Source: Niabella drilacis
GTDB lineage: Bacteria; Bacteroidota; Bacteroidia; Chitinophagales; Chitinophagaceae
DNA: 64,000 nt
Direction of reading: 5' to 3'
Assembly (NCBI RefSeq): GCF_900101395.1
Contig: NZ_FMZO01000003.1
Coordinates: forward strand, 392,074-456,073
Shown here: positions 16,112 through 26,254 of the stretch, piece by piece
Layout: the number at the start of each line of letters is the position of its first letter
Numbering within the stretch: position 1 is the stretch's first letter
The notes under the pieces: model-generated
The model's database searches: none
Told to the model about the DNA's origin: nothing
The model's input: the letters and a program-made list of their open reading frames with translations, nothing else
Position numbers and translations under genes: made by a program

Positions 16112-16781
16112 CAAAATAGTTTGGGAGTTAAGAGGACGGCGAATTGAAAAAAAATATCGGGAACGCCTGAAGAATAATATCAGAAATGAAGATTTTTCAA
16201 TAATAAGTAATAACTGTTGGGGAGGAAATATTTATGGAGATCTGGGTATTGAATATAAAACACCGACGGCCGGATTGTTTTTTAATGCCCCATGCTTTGT
16301 GAAGTTTTTAAAAAACTTAAAAGAGAATTTGAATGCTGAAATTGTTGAGGTTAAATATTCCCGGTATGATAATGTTAATAAAATGCGGGAGGAAACGAAA
16401 AATTATTTCCCGATCGGTTTAATAAATAATGATATTGAAATAGACTTTCTGCATTATAGGACAATGGAGGAGGCGGTGGAAAAGTGGAAGAGACGTTCTG
16501 ATCGGGTGAATTTTGATAATCTGCTAATTGCGATGTCTGATACAGATAATTGCACATCAAAAGAGATTGAGGAATTTGATGAGCTCCATTTTGAGAAAAA
16601 GATTTTCTTTTCTTCAAAGCCCTACCCTCATTTGAAATCGGTTCTTTTTTTTGAAGAATGGGAGCACCGACCTACGATATTGCCTGCAGATAAGGCAAAA
16701 TATCTCATTGCTCAAAAAATCGATCTGCAACAGTGGATATCCGGCAAGGATAAAAGAGCTATTGAATATACGTCTGTTTGA
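16083..16781 (+). CDS. DUF1919 exopolysaccharide protein
   Basis: This 232-residue protein resembles the DUF1919 family, found in capsule clusters and sometimes called exopolysaccharide biosynthesis protein. Conserved-looking stretches are ISNNCWGGNIYGDLG (near 41), NYFPIGLI and FEEWEHRPTI. No membrane helix or signal peptide is seen. It overlaps the flippase gene by 29 bp, so the two are co-expressed. Its biochemical function is unknown; a glycosyl- or phosphoglycerol-transferase-like role has been suggested only by context. Confidence 0.7.
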   Translation: MYPLLERVYNKIVWELRGRRIEKKYRERLKNNIRNEDFSIISNNCWGGNIYGDLGIEYKTPTAGLFFNAPCFVKFLKNLKENLNAEIVEVKYSRYDNVNKMREETKNYFPIGLINNDIEIDFLHYRTMEEAVEKWKRRSDRVNFDNLLIAMSDTDNCTSKEIEEFDELHFEKKIFFSSKPYPHLKSVLFFEEWEHRPTILPADKAKYLIAQKIDLQQWISGKDKRAIEYTSV

Positions 16782-16828
16782 TTTTGTAAAATATTTGAAT
16801 ATTCGATAAAGAAATTGTTGCTTTTGTT

Positions 16829-17884
16829 ATGAAAATTCTGCATTTGGTCGATTCTCTATATAGAGGGGGAATTCAAAGAGTGGTAGTGGATACTATTCGG
16901 CTCTTGCCGGATCATCATCATATTATTGGTATATGGGCTCCTTGTAGTAATAGCTTTTCGGGGGAATTATCTACAATGGAAAATGTGAGGATTGTCGATT
17001 TTTCATTTAGGAATTTTTTCGCTATATACAAGTTGTACCGAGCGGTGGCGAGGTTGATTAAAGACGAGAATATAGACATCGTCCATTCTCATATGTTTGC
17101 TTTTAATGTTGCTTCAAGATTGGCTGCTGGTAAGGCAATAAAGGTATTTTGCACTTATCATGGGGAAGTGTTCCCATACAGAGGAGCAAAAAGGGTTGCG
17201 GCTTTATTTTTGGAGAGGTTATTATTTAATAAAAGTACGGGAAATGTTTTTGTCTCTGAACACGTTAGATATTATGTTCATAAGAAAATTGGTAGAAAAG
17301 TGCAGGGAGTTGTTATACACAACTATGTAGTCAAACCGGGATTCCGGAAAATTTATTCAGGATATCGACCCATTCTTAGATTAGTAGCGACAAGTAATAA
17401 TCAACCGTATAAAAATTACAAGCTTCTTCTGAATGTGGCAAAACGTATAAGAGAATTGCCAGTTCATATATACATATATGGTGATTTAATGGAGCCGCTT
17501 AAAACATTTGTTAATGATAATAAGATTGACGGTATTGTTTCGTTTATGGGTATTAGTAGCAAAGTGTTGCAGGATTTGATAAAATATGACGCCTTTATTA
17601 CTGTATCTAATGGAGGAGAGGGATTTTCTTTAGCTGTTCTCGAAGCAATGGCTGTTGGGATGGGCATTATTTGTAGTGATATCCCTCAGTTTGTAGAAGC
17701 AGTGGGAAGCGACTCAAAACTGTTGTTCAAGAGCGATAATGAAGAAGACTTAGTTCAGCTAATACATAAACTGGTGCGATTCCCTGAGATTGTTTCAGAG
17801 AATGGCAATGATATGTTTGATAGAGCGGAGCTTTTTTCAAGGCTTGAATATGGGGCAAAAATAAGAAAACTATATTTTGGATAG
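16829..17884 (+). CDS. GT4 family glycosyltransferase
   Basis: This 351-residue protein begins MKILHLVDSLYRGGIQRVVVDT, the glycine-rich acceptor loop of GT-B, GT4-type enzymes. It has HSHMFAFNVASRL, and the donor-site EX7E region is EGFSLAVLEAMAVG (near 270). Such enzymes retain donor anomeric configuration and add one sugar to the lipid-linked repeat. Donor and acceptor cannot be told from sequence. It belongs to the AT-rich middle of the operon. Confidence 0.85.
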   Translation: MKILHLVDSLYRGGIQRVVVDTIRLLPDHHHIIGIWAPCSNSFSGELSTMENVRIVDFSFRNFFAIYKLYRAVARLIKDENIDIVHSHMFAFNVASRLAAGKAIKVFCTYHGEVFPYRGAKRVAALFLERLLFNKSTGNVFVSEHVRYYVHKKIGRKVQGVVIHNYVVKPGFRKIYSGYRPILRLVATSNNQPYKNYKLLLNVAKRIRELPVHIYIYGDLMEPLKTFVNDNKIDGIVSFMGISSKVLQDLIKYDAFITVSNGGEGFSLAVLEAMAVGMGIICSDIPQFVEAVGSDSKLLFKSDNEEDLVQLIHKLVRFPEIVSENGNDMFDRAELFSRLEYGAKIRKLYFG

Positions 17885-17951
17885 GGTGACCATATCAGAA
17901 GAATTTGCTGATAGATGTTTTAATTTGTAACATTTAAGTATGTAAAAATTC

Positions 17952-18731
17952 ATGATGAAAGACAAAATAATTAAGATACTGCGGAAGAAGAAGTATTATA
18001 AAATTTGGGCAAAGCTTATGCATGTTTCCAAAATTGGAATGAACTATTGGGGCGGGGCAAGTTTTGTACATAGTGGAGAAATGCTTGTGATTGATAGGTT
18101 TTTGCCACGGTTAAGTCAACAGTCAGAAGTTGTCATTTTTGATGTGGGTGCTAATATTGGTGAGTGGTCATTGTATGCTGCCAAAATGGGGTATAGCGCA
18201 AGTATATATGCTTTTGAGCCGTCTAAAGCTACCTATGATACACTGGTCCAGAATACGAGGGCATACCCCAATATCAAATGCGTTAATTTGGGCTTAGGGG
18301 ACAAAATCGGTCAATATACGCTTTATTCATCCAGGCAGGAGTCTCCAATTGCCTCGCTATATAAGATTGATAATCCTGTTGAAGAATATTCGGAGAAATA
18401 TACGCAAACCATTAACATCTCTACAGTCGAGAATTTTTGTCAAAATAATAATGTAGAAGAAATTGCTTTTTTAAAAATTGATGTTGAGGGGCATGAATAT
18501 AAGGCTTTACTGGGTGCAGGTGAATTGATACAAAATGGGAAAATAAGATGCATTCAATTTGAATTTGGAGAAAGTCATATAGAAGCCCGTACTTTTTTTA
18601 AGGACTTCTGGACGTTGCTGAAGTGTTATGAGTTTTTTAGGATATTGCCGGACGGCTTAGTCCGAATACCTGCATATTCTGCCGATCTTGAAATTTTTAA
18701 TACTGCCAATTATCTTGCGGTTCTGAAATGA
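17952..18731 (+). CDS. FkbM family methyltransferase
   Basis: This 259-residue protein has an S-adenosylmethionine fold: motif I is VIFDVGANIGEWSLYAA (near 58-74), followed by YAFEPSKATYDTL, and ends with LKIDVEGHEYKALLGA, the FkbM signature. FkbM proteins O-methylate sugars, so it probably adds a methyl group to one residue of the polymer. Two adjacent ATGs (17952, 17955) are possible. Its stop overlaps the next start by 4 bp. Confidence 0.87.
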   Translation: MMKDKIIKILRKKKYYKIWAKLMHVSKIGMNYWGGASFVHSGEMLVIDRFLPRLSQQSEVVIFDVGANIGEWSLYAAKMGYSASIYAFEPSKATYDTLVQNTRAYPNIKCVNLGLGDKIGQYTLYSSRQESPIASLYKIDNPVEEYSEKYTQTINISTVENFCQNNNVEEIAFLKIDVEGHEYKALLGAGELIQNGKIRCIQFEFGESHIEARTFFKDFWTLLKCYEFFRILPDGLVRIPAYSADLEIFNTANYLAVLK

Positions 18732-19753
18732 GAAATGCTGTGAAAGTATCTGTTGTTATTACGGTTTATAATTTAGAAAAGTATATAGAAGAGGCCATCC
18801 GCTCTGCTTTATGTCAAACGTATCCTGCATATGAGGTTATCATCGTAGATGATTGCAGTACGGACAACTCAGCTTTTTGCATAAATAAATTTAAAGATGT
18901 TATTACTTATATAAAGATGGCTGAAAATTCGGGAGTGCTTATGGCAACTCTGGAGGGGATAAAGAGAAGTACCGGAGATATTGTCGCATTTCTTGATGGA
19001 GATGATATATGGATGCCTACCAAATTGGAGGAGACTGTAAGGGTATTTCAGGAGAATGAAAAGGTTATATTGGTGACACATAACTATGATATAATAGATG
19101 GAGAAGGATACCTTATAGAAAAGAGTGATCTTACTAAAAAGAACATAGCGTTGATTACAAAGGATCAGCCAGACATTGAATTGCTTTCTGCACGTGTGAA
19201 AAATTCAATTTTGGGTTATAGAGGTATGTGGTTAGGAAGCGCCTACTGTATTAGACGGACGGCATTTAATCAAATTGAATTTGATGTATTTATGGACTCC
19301 TTTGATATACCTAATTTTAGACGGATGTGCTATCAGGATCATTTGATTGCTCAGTATACGATCTTGACAAATCATTCACAAGCACAGGTATTCTTAATTG
19401 ATAAGCGGCTGTTTAAGTATCGCTTGTACGGAGCCAATAGCAGTGGTGTTTCAAATACAGTTGAGAGCGCCTTAAGTACTATAAAAAGAGGGAGCGCAAA
19501 TGTCTTGGCAACAAGTACGTTGGTCAGTCGATTTGATGTCTCCGATGACATAAAAAGGCGTCAGCGCTATATGCAATTGGAATATGAATATCTGAAGGCG
19601 TTGTATTCTAAAAAATATTTAGTGGCAATAAAACTGTTTAGGAAATTGATGAGAAGTACGTGGACTAAAGATCAGAAGGGGAAAGAGATAAAACGTCTTT
19701 CGGCCGTACTTTTGCTGGGCCCTTCAAAATTTCTTGCGTTAAAAAGCAAATAA
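18728..19753 (+). CDS. GT2 family glycosyltransferase
   Basis: This 341-residue protein has the GT-A fold of family 2: VSVVITVYNLEKYIEEAIRS at the start, VDDCSTDNS (nucleotide binding) and FLDGDDIW (DXD-like metal site). An inverting transfer of one sugar to the repeat unit is expected. It overlaps the FkbM gene by 4 bp and is followed after 6 bp by asnB. It is the last of the AT-rich genes. Confidence 0.87.
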   Translation: MRNAVKVSVVITVYNLEKYIEEAIRSALCQTYPAYEVIIVDDCSTDNSAFCINKFKDVITYIKMAENSGVLMATLEGIKRSTGDIVAFLDGDDIWMPTKLEETVRVFQENEKVILVTHNYDIIDGEGYLIEKSDLTKKNIALITKDQPDIELLSARVKNSILGYRGMWLGSAYCIRRTAFNQIEFDVFMDSFDIPNFRRMCYQDHLIAQYTILTNHSQAQVFLIDKRLFKYRLYGANSSGVSNTVESALSTIKRGSANVLATSTLVSRFDVSDDIKRRQRYMQLEYEYLKALYSKKYLVAIKLFRKLMRSTWTKDQKGKEIKRLSAVLLLGPSKFLALKSK

Positions 19754-19759
19754 TGGATT

Positions 19760-21676
19760 ATGTGTGGTATCACCGGTTTCGCAGATTTTAATCAGAAAAG
19801 TTCCAGGGAAGTTGTCTGCCAGATGGTGGCCTCCATGCCCCACCGAGGGCCGGATGGACAGTCAGAGTTTTTTGAGCAACAGGAGGTTTTTCAAATCGGC
19901 CTGGGCCATCGACGTCTTTCTATTATAGATCTCAGTCATGCGGCAGATCAGCCCATGTCCTATGAAGATCTGGTGGTTGTGTTCAATGGGGAGATTTACA
20001 ATTACCGGGAAATAAAAGATGAGCTGGAAGAGAAAGGGCACCGGTTCCGAACCTTATCGGATACCGAGGTGATCCTGCACAGCTGGAAGGAATGGGGAAA
20101 GGCGGCTATTCATAAATGGCATGGGATGTTTGCGCTGGTGATCTACGACCGGGGCCGGCAGGAGCTTATAGCTATCCGGGACCGGGCTGGAGTAAAGCCC
20201 TTTTACTATTCGTTCAGGGATGGCCTGTTTCTTTTTGGCTCGGAATTAAAGACGTTAATGGCCCACCCGGCTTACCGGAAAGAGATCAGTCCGGATGCGG
20301 CAGCTTCCTTCCTGCAGTATGGTGCAGTTCCTGCACCCTATTCCATTTTTAAAAGCACTTTCAAACTTCAGGCTGGACACCTGCTACATATCAACCTTCT
20401 CAAAAGGGAGCTGGTAACAGAGCAGTATTGGAATGTATACGACTATTACAATAAGCCCAAACTCAGAATCAGCTTGCCGGATGCTATCAGGGAAACGGAG
20501 CGAATCCTTGAAAAAGCCTTCCAGTACCGTATGGTAGCAGATGTACCGGTTGGGGTGTTCCTGAGTGGTGGGTTTGACAGTACCTGTGTAACGGCACTAC
20601 TTCAAAAAAACAGTACAGAGAAGATCAGGACTTTTACGATTGGTACTACTGATAACAAATTGGATGAAGCCCCTTTTGCTAAACAGATCGCTGCGCACCT
20701 GGGTACTGATCATACCGAATATTATTGTACGGCAAAGGAGGCTATGGATATCATCCCGGAGCTACCGTTTTATTACGACGAGCCCTTTGCGGACAGCAGT
20801 GCCATTCCGACCATCCTGGTAAGCCAGCTGGCCCGGCAAAAAGTGACCGTGGCGCTTTCTGCAGATGCAGGTGATGAGATCTTTGCCGGATATAACCGGT
20901 ATGACTATATCAGCCGCTATGGAAACAGGTTGCAAAAAATACCTGCACCAGCCAGAAAACTGGCAGCTGGTCTGATGAGTATGATTTCTTCTGAATCAAT
21001 CCCCATTTTGAAGAATAAAGCAAACTTCCATAGCCGTTACGACAAGCTAAAAAATCTGCTAAATGATCCCTCTCCTGCAGAACTGCTGAAAAACCTCAGC
21101 ATCGTTTTTCCGGATAGGGAAATAGGAAGATTGTTTGCTCCGGTACCAGGGGGGGAAGGGTCGGAGAGCCTTTCTGCCCTGTATTATAGCCGGGAGTTGA
21201 AGCCCGAGTATTATGATGCCCTTTCCTTTATGATGGCGGTGGACTACCAAACCTACCTCGCGGATGATATCTTGCAAAAGGTAGACCGGGCTACCATGAG
21301 TATCAGCCTGGAGGGAAGAGAGCCTTTTTTGGATCAGGATATTATTGAATGGGCGGCGCAGTTGCCTACAGATTATAAGTATCACAAGGGTATTAAAAAG
21401 TATATCCTGCGGGAGATCGTGTACCCCTATGTACCCAAGGAACTAATGGACCGCCCCAAGATGGGCTTTGGCATCCCGGTGGCCGATTGGCTGGCGGGTC
21501 CGTTAAAGCCCCTGGTGGAAGAATACCTGGGTGATGCAGCCCTGGCCCGTCATGGCCTGTTTCAGCGAGCGGAAGTACAGCGTTTAAAGAGTGATTTCCT
21601 TGCCGGAAGAAAGGAGAAACACCTTAAGATATGGCATCTATTAATGTTCCAGTTATGGCATGAAAAATGGATGTAA
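19760..21676 (+). CDS. asnB: Asparagine synthase (glutamine-hydrolysing) family protein
   Basis: This 638-residue protein has the class II glutaminase nucleophile Cys2 (MCGITGF), the RGPDG loop, and a synthetase domain with the ATP-binding SGGFDST loop (near 269). It has full AsnB length, so it could make asparagine. Because it lies 6 bp after a glycosyltransferase inside a capsule operon, amidation of a uronic acid in the polymer is as likely, as inferred for other capsule-linked AsnB homologues. Start ATG 19760 is fixed by the catalytic cysteine at position 2. Confidence 0.88.
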   Translation: MCGITGFADFNQKSSREVVCQMVASMPHRGPDGQSEFFEQQEVFQIGLGHRRLSIIDLSHAADQPMSYEDLVVVFNGEIYNYREIKDELEEKGHRFRTLSDTEVILHSWKEWGKAAIHKWHGMFALVIYDRGRQELIAIRDRAGVKPFYYSFRDGLFLFGSELKTLMAHPAYRKEISPDAAASFLQYGAVPAPYSIFKSTFKLQAGHLLHINLLKRELVTEQYWNVYDYYNKPKLRISLPDAIRETERILEKAFQYRMVADVPVGVFLSGGFDSTCVTALLQKNSTEKIRTFTIGTTDNKLDEAPFAKQIAAHLGTDHTEYYCTAKEAMDIIPELPFYYDEPFADSSAIPTILVSQLARQKVTVALSADAGDEIFAGYNRYDYISRYGNRLQKIPAPARKLAAGLMSMISSESIPILKNKANFHSRYDKLKNLLNDPSPAELLKNLSIVFPDREIGRLFAPVPGGEGSESLSALYYSRELKPEYYDALSFMMAVDYQTYLADDILQKVDRATMSISLEGREPFLDQDIIEWAAQLPTDYKYHKGIKKYILREIVYPYVPKELMDRPKMGFGIPVADWLAGPLKPLVEEYLGDAALARHGLFQRAEVQRLKSDFLAGRKEKHLKIWHLLMFQLWHEKWM

Positions 21677-21693
21677 ATTTTCAGAGGAGGGCT

Positions 21694-24075
21694 GTGAATA
21701 GGTTGCAGATCAAGGTAAAAATGCCTTGTGAGCGGAGTAGCCGCTGCGTAGTTTTGCTGTTGCTTTGTCTTGGCCTTTTACAGCCGGAAAGAGGCAGTGC
21801 GCAGGGAGGGGCGGGCAAAACCATTATCCGGTATACTGGCGAGGCCTGTGAAGCAGTCAAAGACTTAGTTGATGTATTGACGCCCTATGATGCGGGTATC
21901 ATTAACATAACAAAAGTTCCTTTAGAGAACAGGACGGGGCAGGAATTTTATCTTGCAGCTAATAAGGGCAGCACTACTATCAGATATACCACCCGGAGTA
22001 GCCTGGAAAATGCGGCTTATACCTACCTGGACCTGCTGGGTTTTCATTGGTATGGACCGGGTGATAACTGGTTTATAGCACCAAAGGTGCTGAGAAGTCT
22101 GTCCCTTGCCGGTGACTGGATAAAACCCTCTTTTCGGAATCGCTCTTTTTTTGGAACCGGTGGCCTGGATTTTGCAAAAATGCAGCCATATGATCCGCAA
22201 AATATATATAAAAAAAAGTGGTACGATTGGAAACGGAGAAATCGCTTTAATGTCGACTTTATTGATAACGGGCATGCTGGTTCTGGATTTTATATGGATA
22301 ACCAGCATTTGATTGAAGAGAATCCGGATTGGTTTAATAGCGAAAGCGGAAAAAGGGCGGGTCGGCTGAAAATTGAAAAGCCGGCCGCTGTGAGCGCCTT
22401 TAAAAAATGGGTTAAGAAAAGATATAACAATAACGCTTCTGATTTCATTGCATTGGGTGTTGAGCCGGAAGATGGCAGAGGAGGTATAGATGATCCCTTA
22501 CCTCCTAATGGTTTTAATGGAATGGCCAAGTGGAACAGTTCCGACAAATGGTGGTGGCTGGCAAATGAAGTGGCAAAAGATTATCCTGAAGAAGATAAAA
22601 ACATTGTTGTTGCAATGTATGCGTATGGAAATGGACCCTATAACGCATTAATTCCGTCCTTCCCTTTGAGAAAGAATGTTTATCCTATTATTATTCCCTA
22701 CTCCTTTCAAACAGCCTACTTACCCAGAGAAATGATAAAAAAGTGGTCCTCAAGAATCAATGGACGTATGGGTATCTATGATTATTGGAATATAACCCAA
22801 TGGAGCCAGGGGGTGCCGCAATTGGATATTTATAGCATTCCGGAAAAATTAGGTTTCTGGAAAAAAAATAAGGTCGATGGTGTTTATCTGGAAACAACAG
22901 ATGCAGCTGGTCCTATGGGGCATGCTTTGTGGCTTGCCGGACAACTGCAGTGGGATGTAGGCAATGATTTTGAAAAGCTGTACCAGCAATACCTCAATGA
23001 TTGTTTTGGAACGGCGGCTCCGGCGATGCGGAGAATGTACGACCGCTGGAGTAAGAATTACCAGGATGCGGGGGAAGTAGGATTGAGTCTTAATGATCTT
23101 AAAATGGCTTCAGATGTGGTTGCTGTCAATAGCGATGAGTGGAAGCGTATTGCCGATTTGAAAGCATATGTACATTTTATGAAAATGTATTATGAACATG
23201 ATGGCTCGCAGCAAAGTCGCGATAGGATTTTTTACTATTTATATAGCATTCATCATTTAATGCTGGTACAAACTGTTGCTTTTCAAGGTCAGGGCTATAT
23301 TGCTCCGGGAGGTGTAGCACCAGAGGGAAAGGATATAAGTCCTTTATCTTATAAAGACATTGAAATGCAGTTTAGACAAGATTTATATAAAAGCCCCATA
23401 CGCTATTCTATAGCCGCTTTTAAGTTCGATTATAACAAAGTAAAGTATACTGAACCGATACCTGCTATTTCCTGGCGATTTGGCGCATATCAATGCAACA
23501 CATACTTCACTGCTCCTTTCTCAGGCAGTTTTATATTCGATTTAGGAGGTGAGGAGAAACCTTCATTTCGGTTCTATACAGAGGATGAAATCTTATTATA
23601 CGATTCTGTAACAAAGCTTAATTCCGCATATATAGATGATTTGGGTGGTCGAAAGTGGTGGATGAAAACCTATAAGGTAAGTATAATGAAAGATAAAGTT
23701 TATCACTTGCAGATCAATGGCGGTAGTAGCAGGGTGAAAATAAAAACATCAGGGATTGTGTTATTCAAAAATCCAGGTATAGCAGATTTCGACAATTATC
23801 AGTACCCGGTACAGTACTTTTATGTACCCAAGAATACCAGAGAGATAGTGTTTTTTGATGCATATCCGGAAGGAACAAATGGAAGAGGATATTTGATTGA
23901 CGCGTCGGGGCATCGCTTAAAAAGGGAATATTTGGGCATAAAAAATATTTATAGGGTGCCCGTGCTTTCTGGCAATGATGGCAAAGTTTGGACTGCAGAC
24001 TTTGGCCATGCTGCATGGGGACTAAAGAATATTCCCAATATATCCAGCCTTCAGCGATTTGAATATAGAGAATAA
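21694..24075 (+). CDS. Secreted DUF4838 domain protein
   Basis: The protein of about 793 residues has a signal peptide (CVVLLLLCLGLLQPERGSAQ). A glycosidase-accessory N-terminal domain and a DUF4838 region with barrel-like motifs follow (FHWYGPGDNW, DYWNITQWS, VYLETTDAAGP, LAGQLQWDVG). DUF4838 proteins resemble GH20-type enzymes and are associated with glycan breakdown, but their activity is not settled. The start is chosen at GTG 21694 because AGAGGAGG lies 5-12 bp before it; an ATG at 21667 overlaps asnB. In this operon it might trim or cleave the exported polymer. Confidence 0.72.
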   Translation: MNRLQIKVKMPCERSSRCVVLLLLCLGLLQPERGSAQGGAGKTIIRYTGEACEAVKDLVDVLTPYDAGIINITKVPLENRTGQEFYLAANKGSTTIRYTTRSSLENAAYTYLDLLGFHWYGPGDNWFIAPKVLRSLSLAGDWIKPSFRNRSFFGTGGLDFAKMQPYDPQNIYKKKWYDWKRRNRFNVDFIDNGHAGSGFYMDNQHLIEENPDWFNSESGKRAGRLKIEKPAAVSAFKKWVKKRYNNNASDFIALGVEPEDGRGGIDDPLPPNGFNGMAKWNSSDKWWWLANEVAKDYPEEDKNIVVAMYAYGNGPYNALIPSFPLRKNVYPIIIPYSFQTAYLPREMIKKWSSRINGRMGIYDYWNITQWSQGVPQLDIYSIPEKLGFWKKNKVDGVYLETTDAAGPMGHALWLAGQLQWDVGNDFEKLYQQYLNDCFGTAAPAMRRMYDRWSKNYQDAGEVGLSLNDLKMASDVVAVNSDEWKRIADLKAYVHFMKMYYEHDGSQQSRDRIFYYLYSIHHLMLVQTVAFQGQGYIAPGGVAPEGKDISPLSYKDIEMQFRQDLYKSPIRYSIAAFKFDYNKVKYTEPIPAISWRFGAYQCNTYFTAPFSGSFIFDLGGEEKPSFRFYTEDEILLYDSVTKLNSAYIDDLGGRKWWMKTYKVSIMKDKVYHLQINGGSSRVKIKTSGIVLFKNPGIADFDNYQYPVQYFYVPKNTREIVFFDAYPEGTNGRGYLIDASGHRLKREYLGIKNIYRVPVLSGNDGKVWTADFGHAAWGLKNIPNISSLQRFEYRE

Positions 24076-24257
24076 AGCGTTTTCAATAAATGTTCCCGAG
24101 TTTATTTTTCAGCCGAGATGAAATGATACTTCTGATTTGATGAGGGATTTTTTGATGGCTGTTTTTTGTTATGGAATTTTGGATTTCTTGTAGAAATGCC
24201 AATGAAAGAATTCTAATAATTTATTATAGGTGCATTCAGCTTAATAGCAGCATTTGC

Positions 24258-25478
24258 TCATCCGGATAATGATCTTATTTCTTGATAAATATTCCTGTAT
24301 TGGTCAAGTGCGTGCTCCAGACTGTAGTAAGCAATTATGAAATCCCTGTTTATCGGTTCGATATCAGATATTTCCAATTTCGCTACGATTTCCTTTATCG
24401 TTGAAACATCAAGATTATTTAAGATAAACCCTCCATTGCTTTCTGATACTATCTTTTCGACGTCGCCTATTTTATTACAGATTACCGAAATTCCCATGGC
24501 AAGCAGTTCGCCCAGTTTGGTGGGTGAACTGGCAATTTTGGAATAGGCGGGCTTAATAAAACTGAGGCTGATGTCGCTGGCCTTTATTAATTTAGGAACG
24601 TCTTCCCGGTTGGCGAACTGTACGAGAATCTTTGCCTCATCCAGCCCTAATCTGGACGCGGCTTGGTATACTATTTCCCGATCGTCAGGAGTAAGTACCA
24701 GTAAGAAAACTTCATTCTTTTTTTCAAGCAGGATTTTGTAAAACAAAAGCATTTCATCCAGCATATACCAGGTTCCCAGCGATCCCAGGTAACTAACTAC
24801 AAAGGCCTGGTCCGGGATATTTAACAGTTGCCGGGCAATCCTGTTTTCTTCATTTGTTTTTAATGTAAAAAGCTGCATGTCTGCAGAGCAGGGGATCACT
24901 GTGATGGGGGTGCTTTTATTATAGGCAGTCCATGTTTCGATCTCCTGCTTTGCAGCCTCCGTAAGACTTACAATGTGATCCGATTGGCGAATGAACTGAG
25001 CTTCTTTCTTTTTCCAGTTCCGGTAGGCGATCTTATAGATCCATTTATCATGATCCCAGATAGCTCCGTCTATCCGTTCATCTACCCAGAAGCCCCGCAT
25101 ATCGAAGAGAAACGGAACTCCAAATCTTTTCTTTAATAGTACCCCGATTCCGGCAGCCAGATAACTGCGGCAATGGATGATGTCAAATGGGGCGGATTTG
25201 TGTAGCTTTATGGCGTAGCGTGTGAGCTGGTAAAGATCATAGTATTTGGCAAGAATTGGCGGAGAAGTATGAAAGATAAGGTAGTGCCATTTAATATTGG
25301 CCGCTTTGCAAATTTGCTCAATGGTGCTTTTCCGCAAAAGGAATCGCTCCTTTTTCTCGCAGCTCAGTATGGTGATGGAGTGGCCACTTTGCGCCAGGCC
25401 TGTAAGGTAGGGCAATATTTGTGATTGGCCCAGGGGGTCAGTAAGACCATCATACGTAATAAATAGAGATTTTGCCAT
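24258..25478 (-). CDS. GT4 family glycosyltransferase
   Basis: This 406-residue GT-B enzyme begins MAKSLFITYDGLTDPLGQSQ, a start typical of a Bacteroidetes capsule GT4 subgroup. It has CRSYLAAGIGVLLKKR, FDMRGFWVDERID and a C-terminal donor domain with SPTKLGELLAMG (near 325). It is the last gene of the minus-strand operon and starts 14 bp after the preceding stop. In 24076-24257, between convergent operons, I see no clear terminator. Confidence 0.85.
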   Translation of the reverse strand: MAKSLFITYDGLTDPLGQSQILPYLTGLAQSGHSITILSCEKKERFLLRKSTIEQICKAANIKWHYLIFHTSPPILAKYYDLYQLTRYAIKLHKSAPFDIIHCRSYLAAGIGVLLKKRFGVPFLFDMRGFWVDERIDGAIWDHDKWIYKIAYRNWKKKEAQFIRQSDHIVSLTEAAKQEIETWTAYNKSTPITVIPCSADMQLFTLKTNEENRIARQLLNIPDQAFVVSYLGSLGTWYMLDEMLLFYKILLEKKNEVFLLVLTPDDREIVYQAASRLGLDEAKILVQFANREDVPKLIKASDISLSFIKPAYSKIASSPTKLGELLAMGISVICNKIGDVEKIVSESNGGFILNNLDVSTIKEIVAKLEISDIEPINRDFIIAYYSLEHALDQYRNIYQEIRSLSG

Positions 25479-25492
25479 TCCTTGGAACTATA

Positions 25493-26254
25493 TTATTTGT
25501 TTTTTGATTGTAATAATAGCTTGACAAGTAACCAGAATACCAGGAAATATATATCCAGATACAGGGATAGCAAGCTGTTGGTAAACAGGTAAATAACGCT
25601 CGAATACGGAAGAAAGATCAGATAAAAATTGATTTTAAAAGGAGCGGTGTCTCTGTTTTTTAATTGGAGCAGCCCTTTGCTGTCCATATAGGTGAGTGTA
25701 CGAAAAAAAACATAAAAGATCAGTATCCCCGGGAGTGTTAGGCCAATCTGCTCTCTTGTTAAAAAGAAAAAGACCGGAGCATAGAACCGTATTACTGCAA
25801 GATTCACAAATGTAAAAACTTTAAATGCCTTTTGTTGCATCAGGTTGTGCAGCGCATAAGTGATAATGAGAACGGTGTAGAAGATCCACCAGGCAGGGCT
25901 TATCCATGCTTTTATGAGAAAAGACACGCCTGTAAAAATAGCAAGTCGCAATAATATAAACAATAATACGTCTCGGTCCTTTATCTGCCACTGTTCAAGC
26001 CGTTTCCGGGGATTGGCCTCAAAACGGACGGCTATATAGTCATTATAGATATACCCGATTTCGTATAGGGAAATAAAGGCAATATGTCCTAACGCGAAAT
26101 GTATTAGGGCCGTTTTCAGGGGTGTTTGAAAAAAGACAAGAAGCAATATTCCCAACAGAAACTCGTAGTAGGTATGAAAGATAAACGCAGCCTTTGTGTT
26201 TAAACGGGTTTTAAAAAAATACCCCATGGGGAGGGCCAATAGTATTTTTTGCAT
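25493..26254 (-). CDS. UbiA-like prenyltransferase-fold membrane protein
   Basis: With the start at 26254 this is a 253-residue membrane protein of about seven or eight helices. The stretch YIYNDYIAVRFEANPRKRL resembles the NDxxDxxxD prenyl-diphosphate site of UbiA enzymes, but only the first Asp and a Glu remain. In mycobacteria and many Bacteroidetes a UbiA protein next to a HAD phosphatase makes polyprenyl-phospho-pentose (DPPR synthase type); here a HAD gene is directly upstream. The chosen ATG overlaps the HAD stop by one base (TAATG). A longer start at 26332 lies inside the HAD gene. Confidence 0.55.
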   Translation of the reverse strand: MQKILLALPMGYFFKTRLNTKAAFIFHTYYEFLLGILLLVFFQTPLKTALIHFALGHIAFISLYEIGYIYNDYIAVRFEANPRKRLEQWQIKDRDVLLFILLRLAIFTGVSFLIKAWISPAWWIFYTVLIITYALHNLMQQKAFKVFTFVNLAVIRFYAPVFFFLTREQIGLTLPGILIFYVFFRTLTYMDSKGLLQLKNRDTAPFKINFYLIFLPYSSVIYLFTNSLLSLYLDIYFLVFWLLVKLLLQSKNK

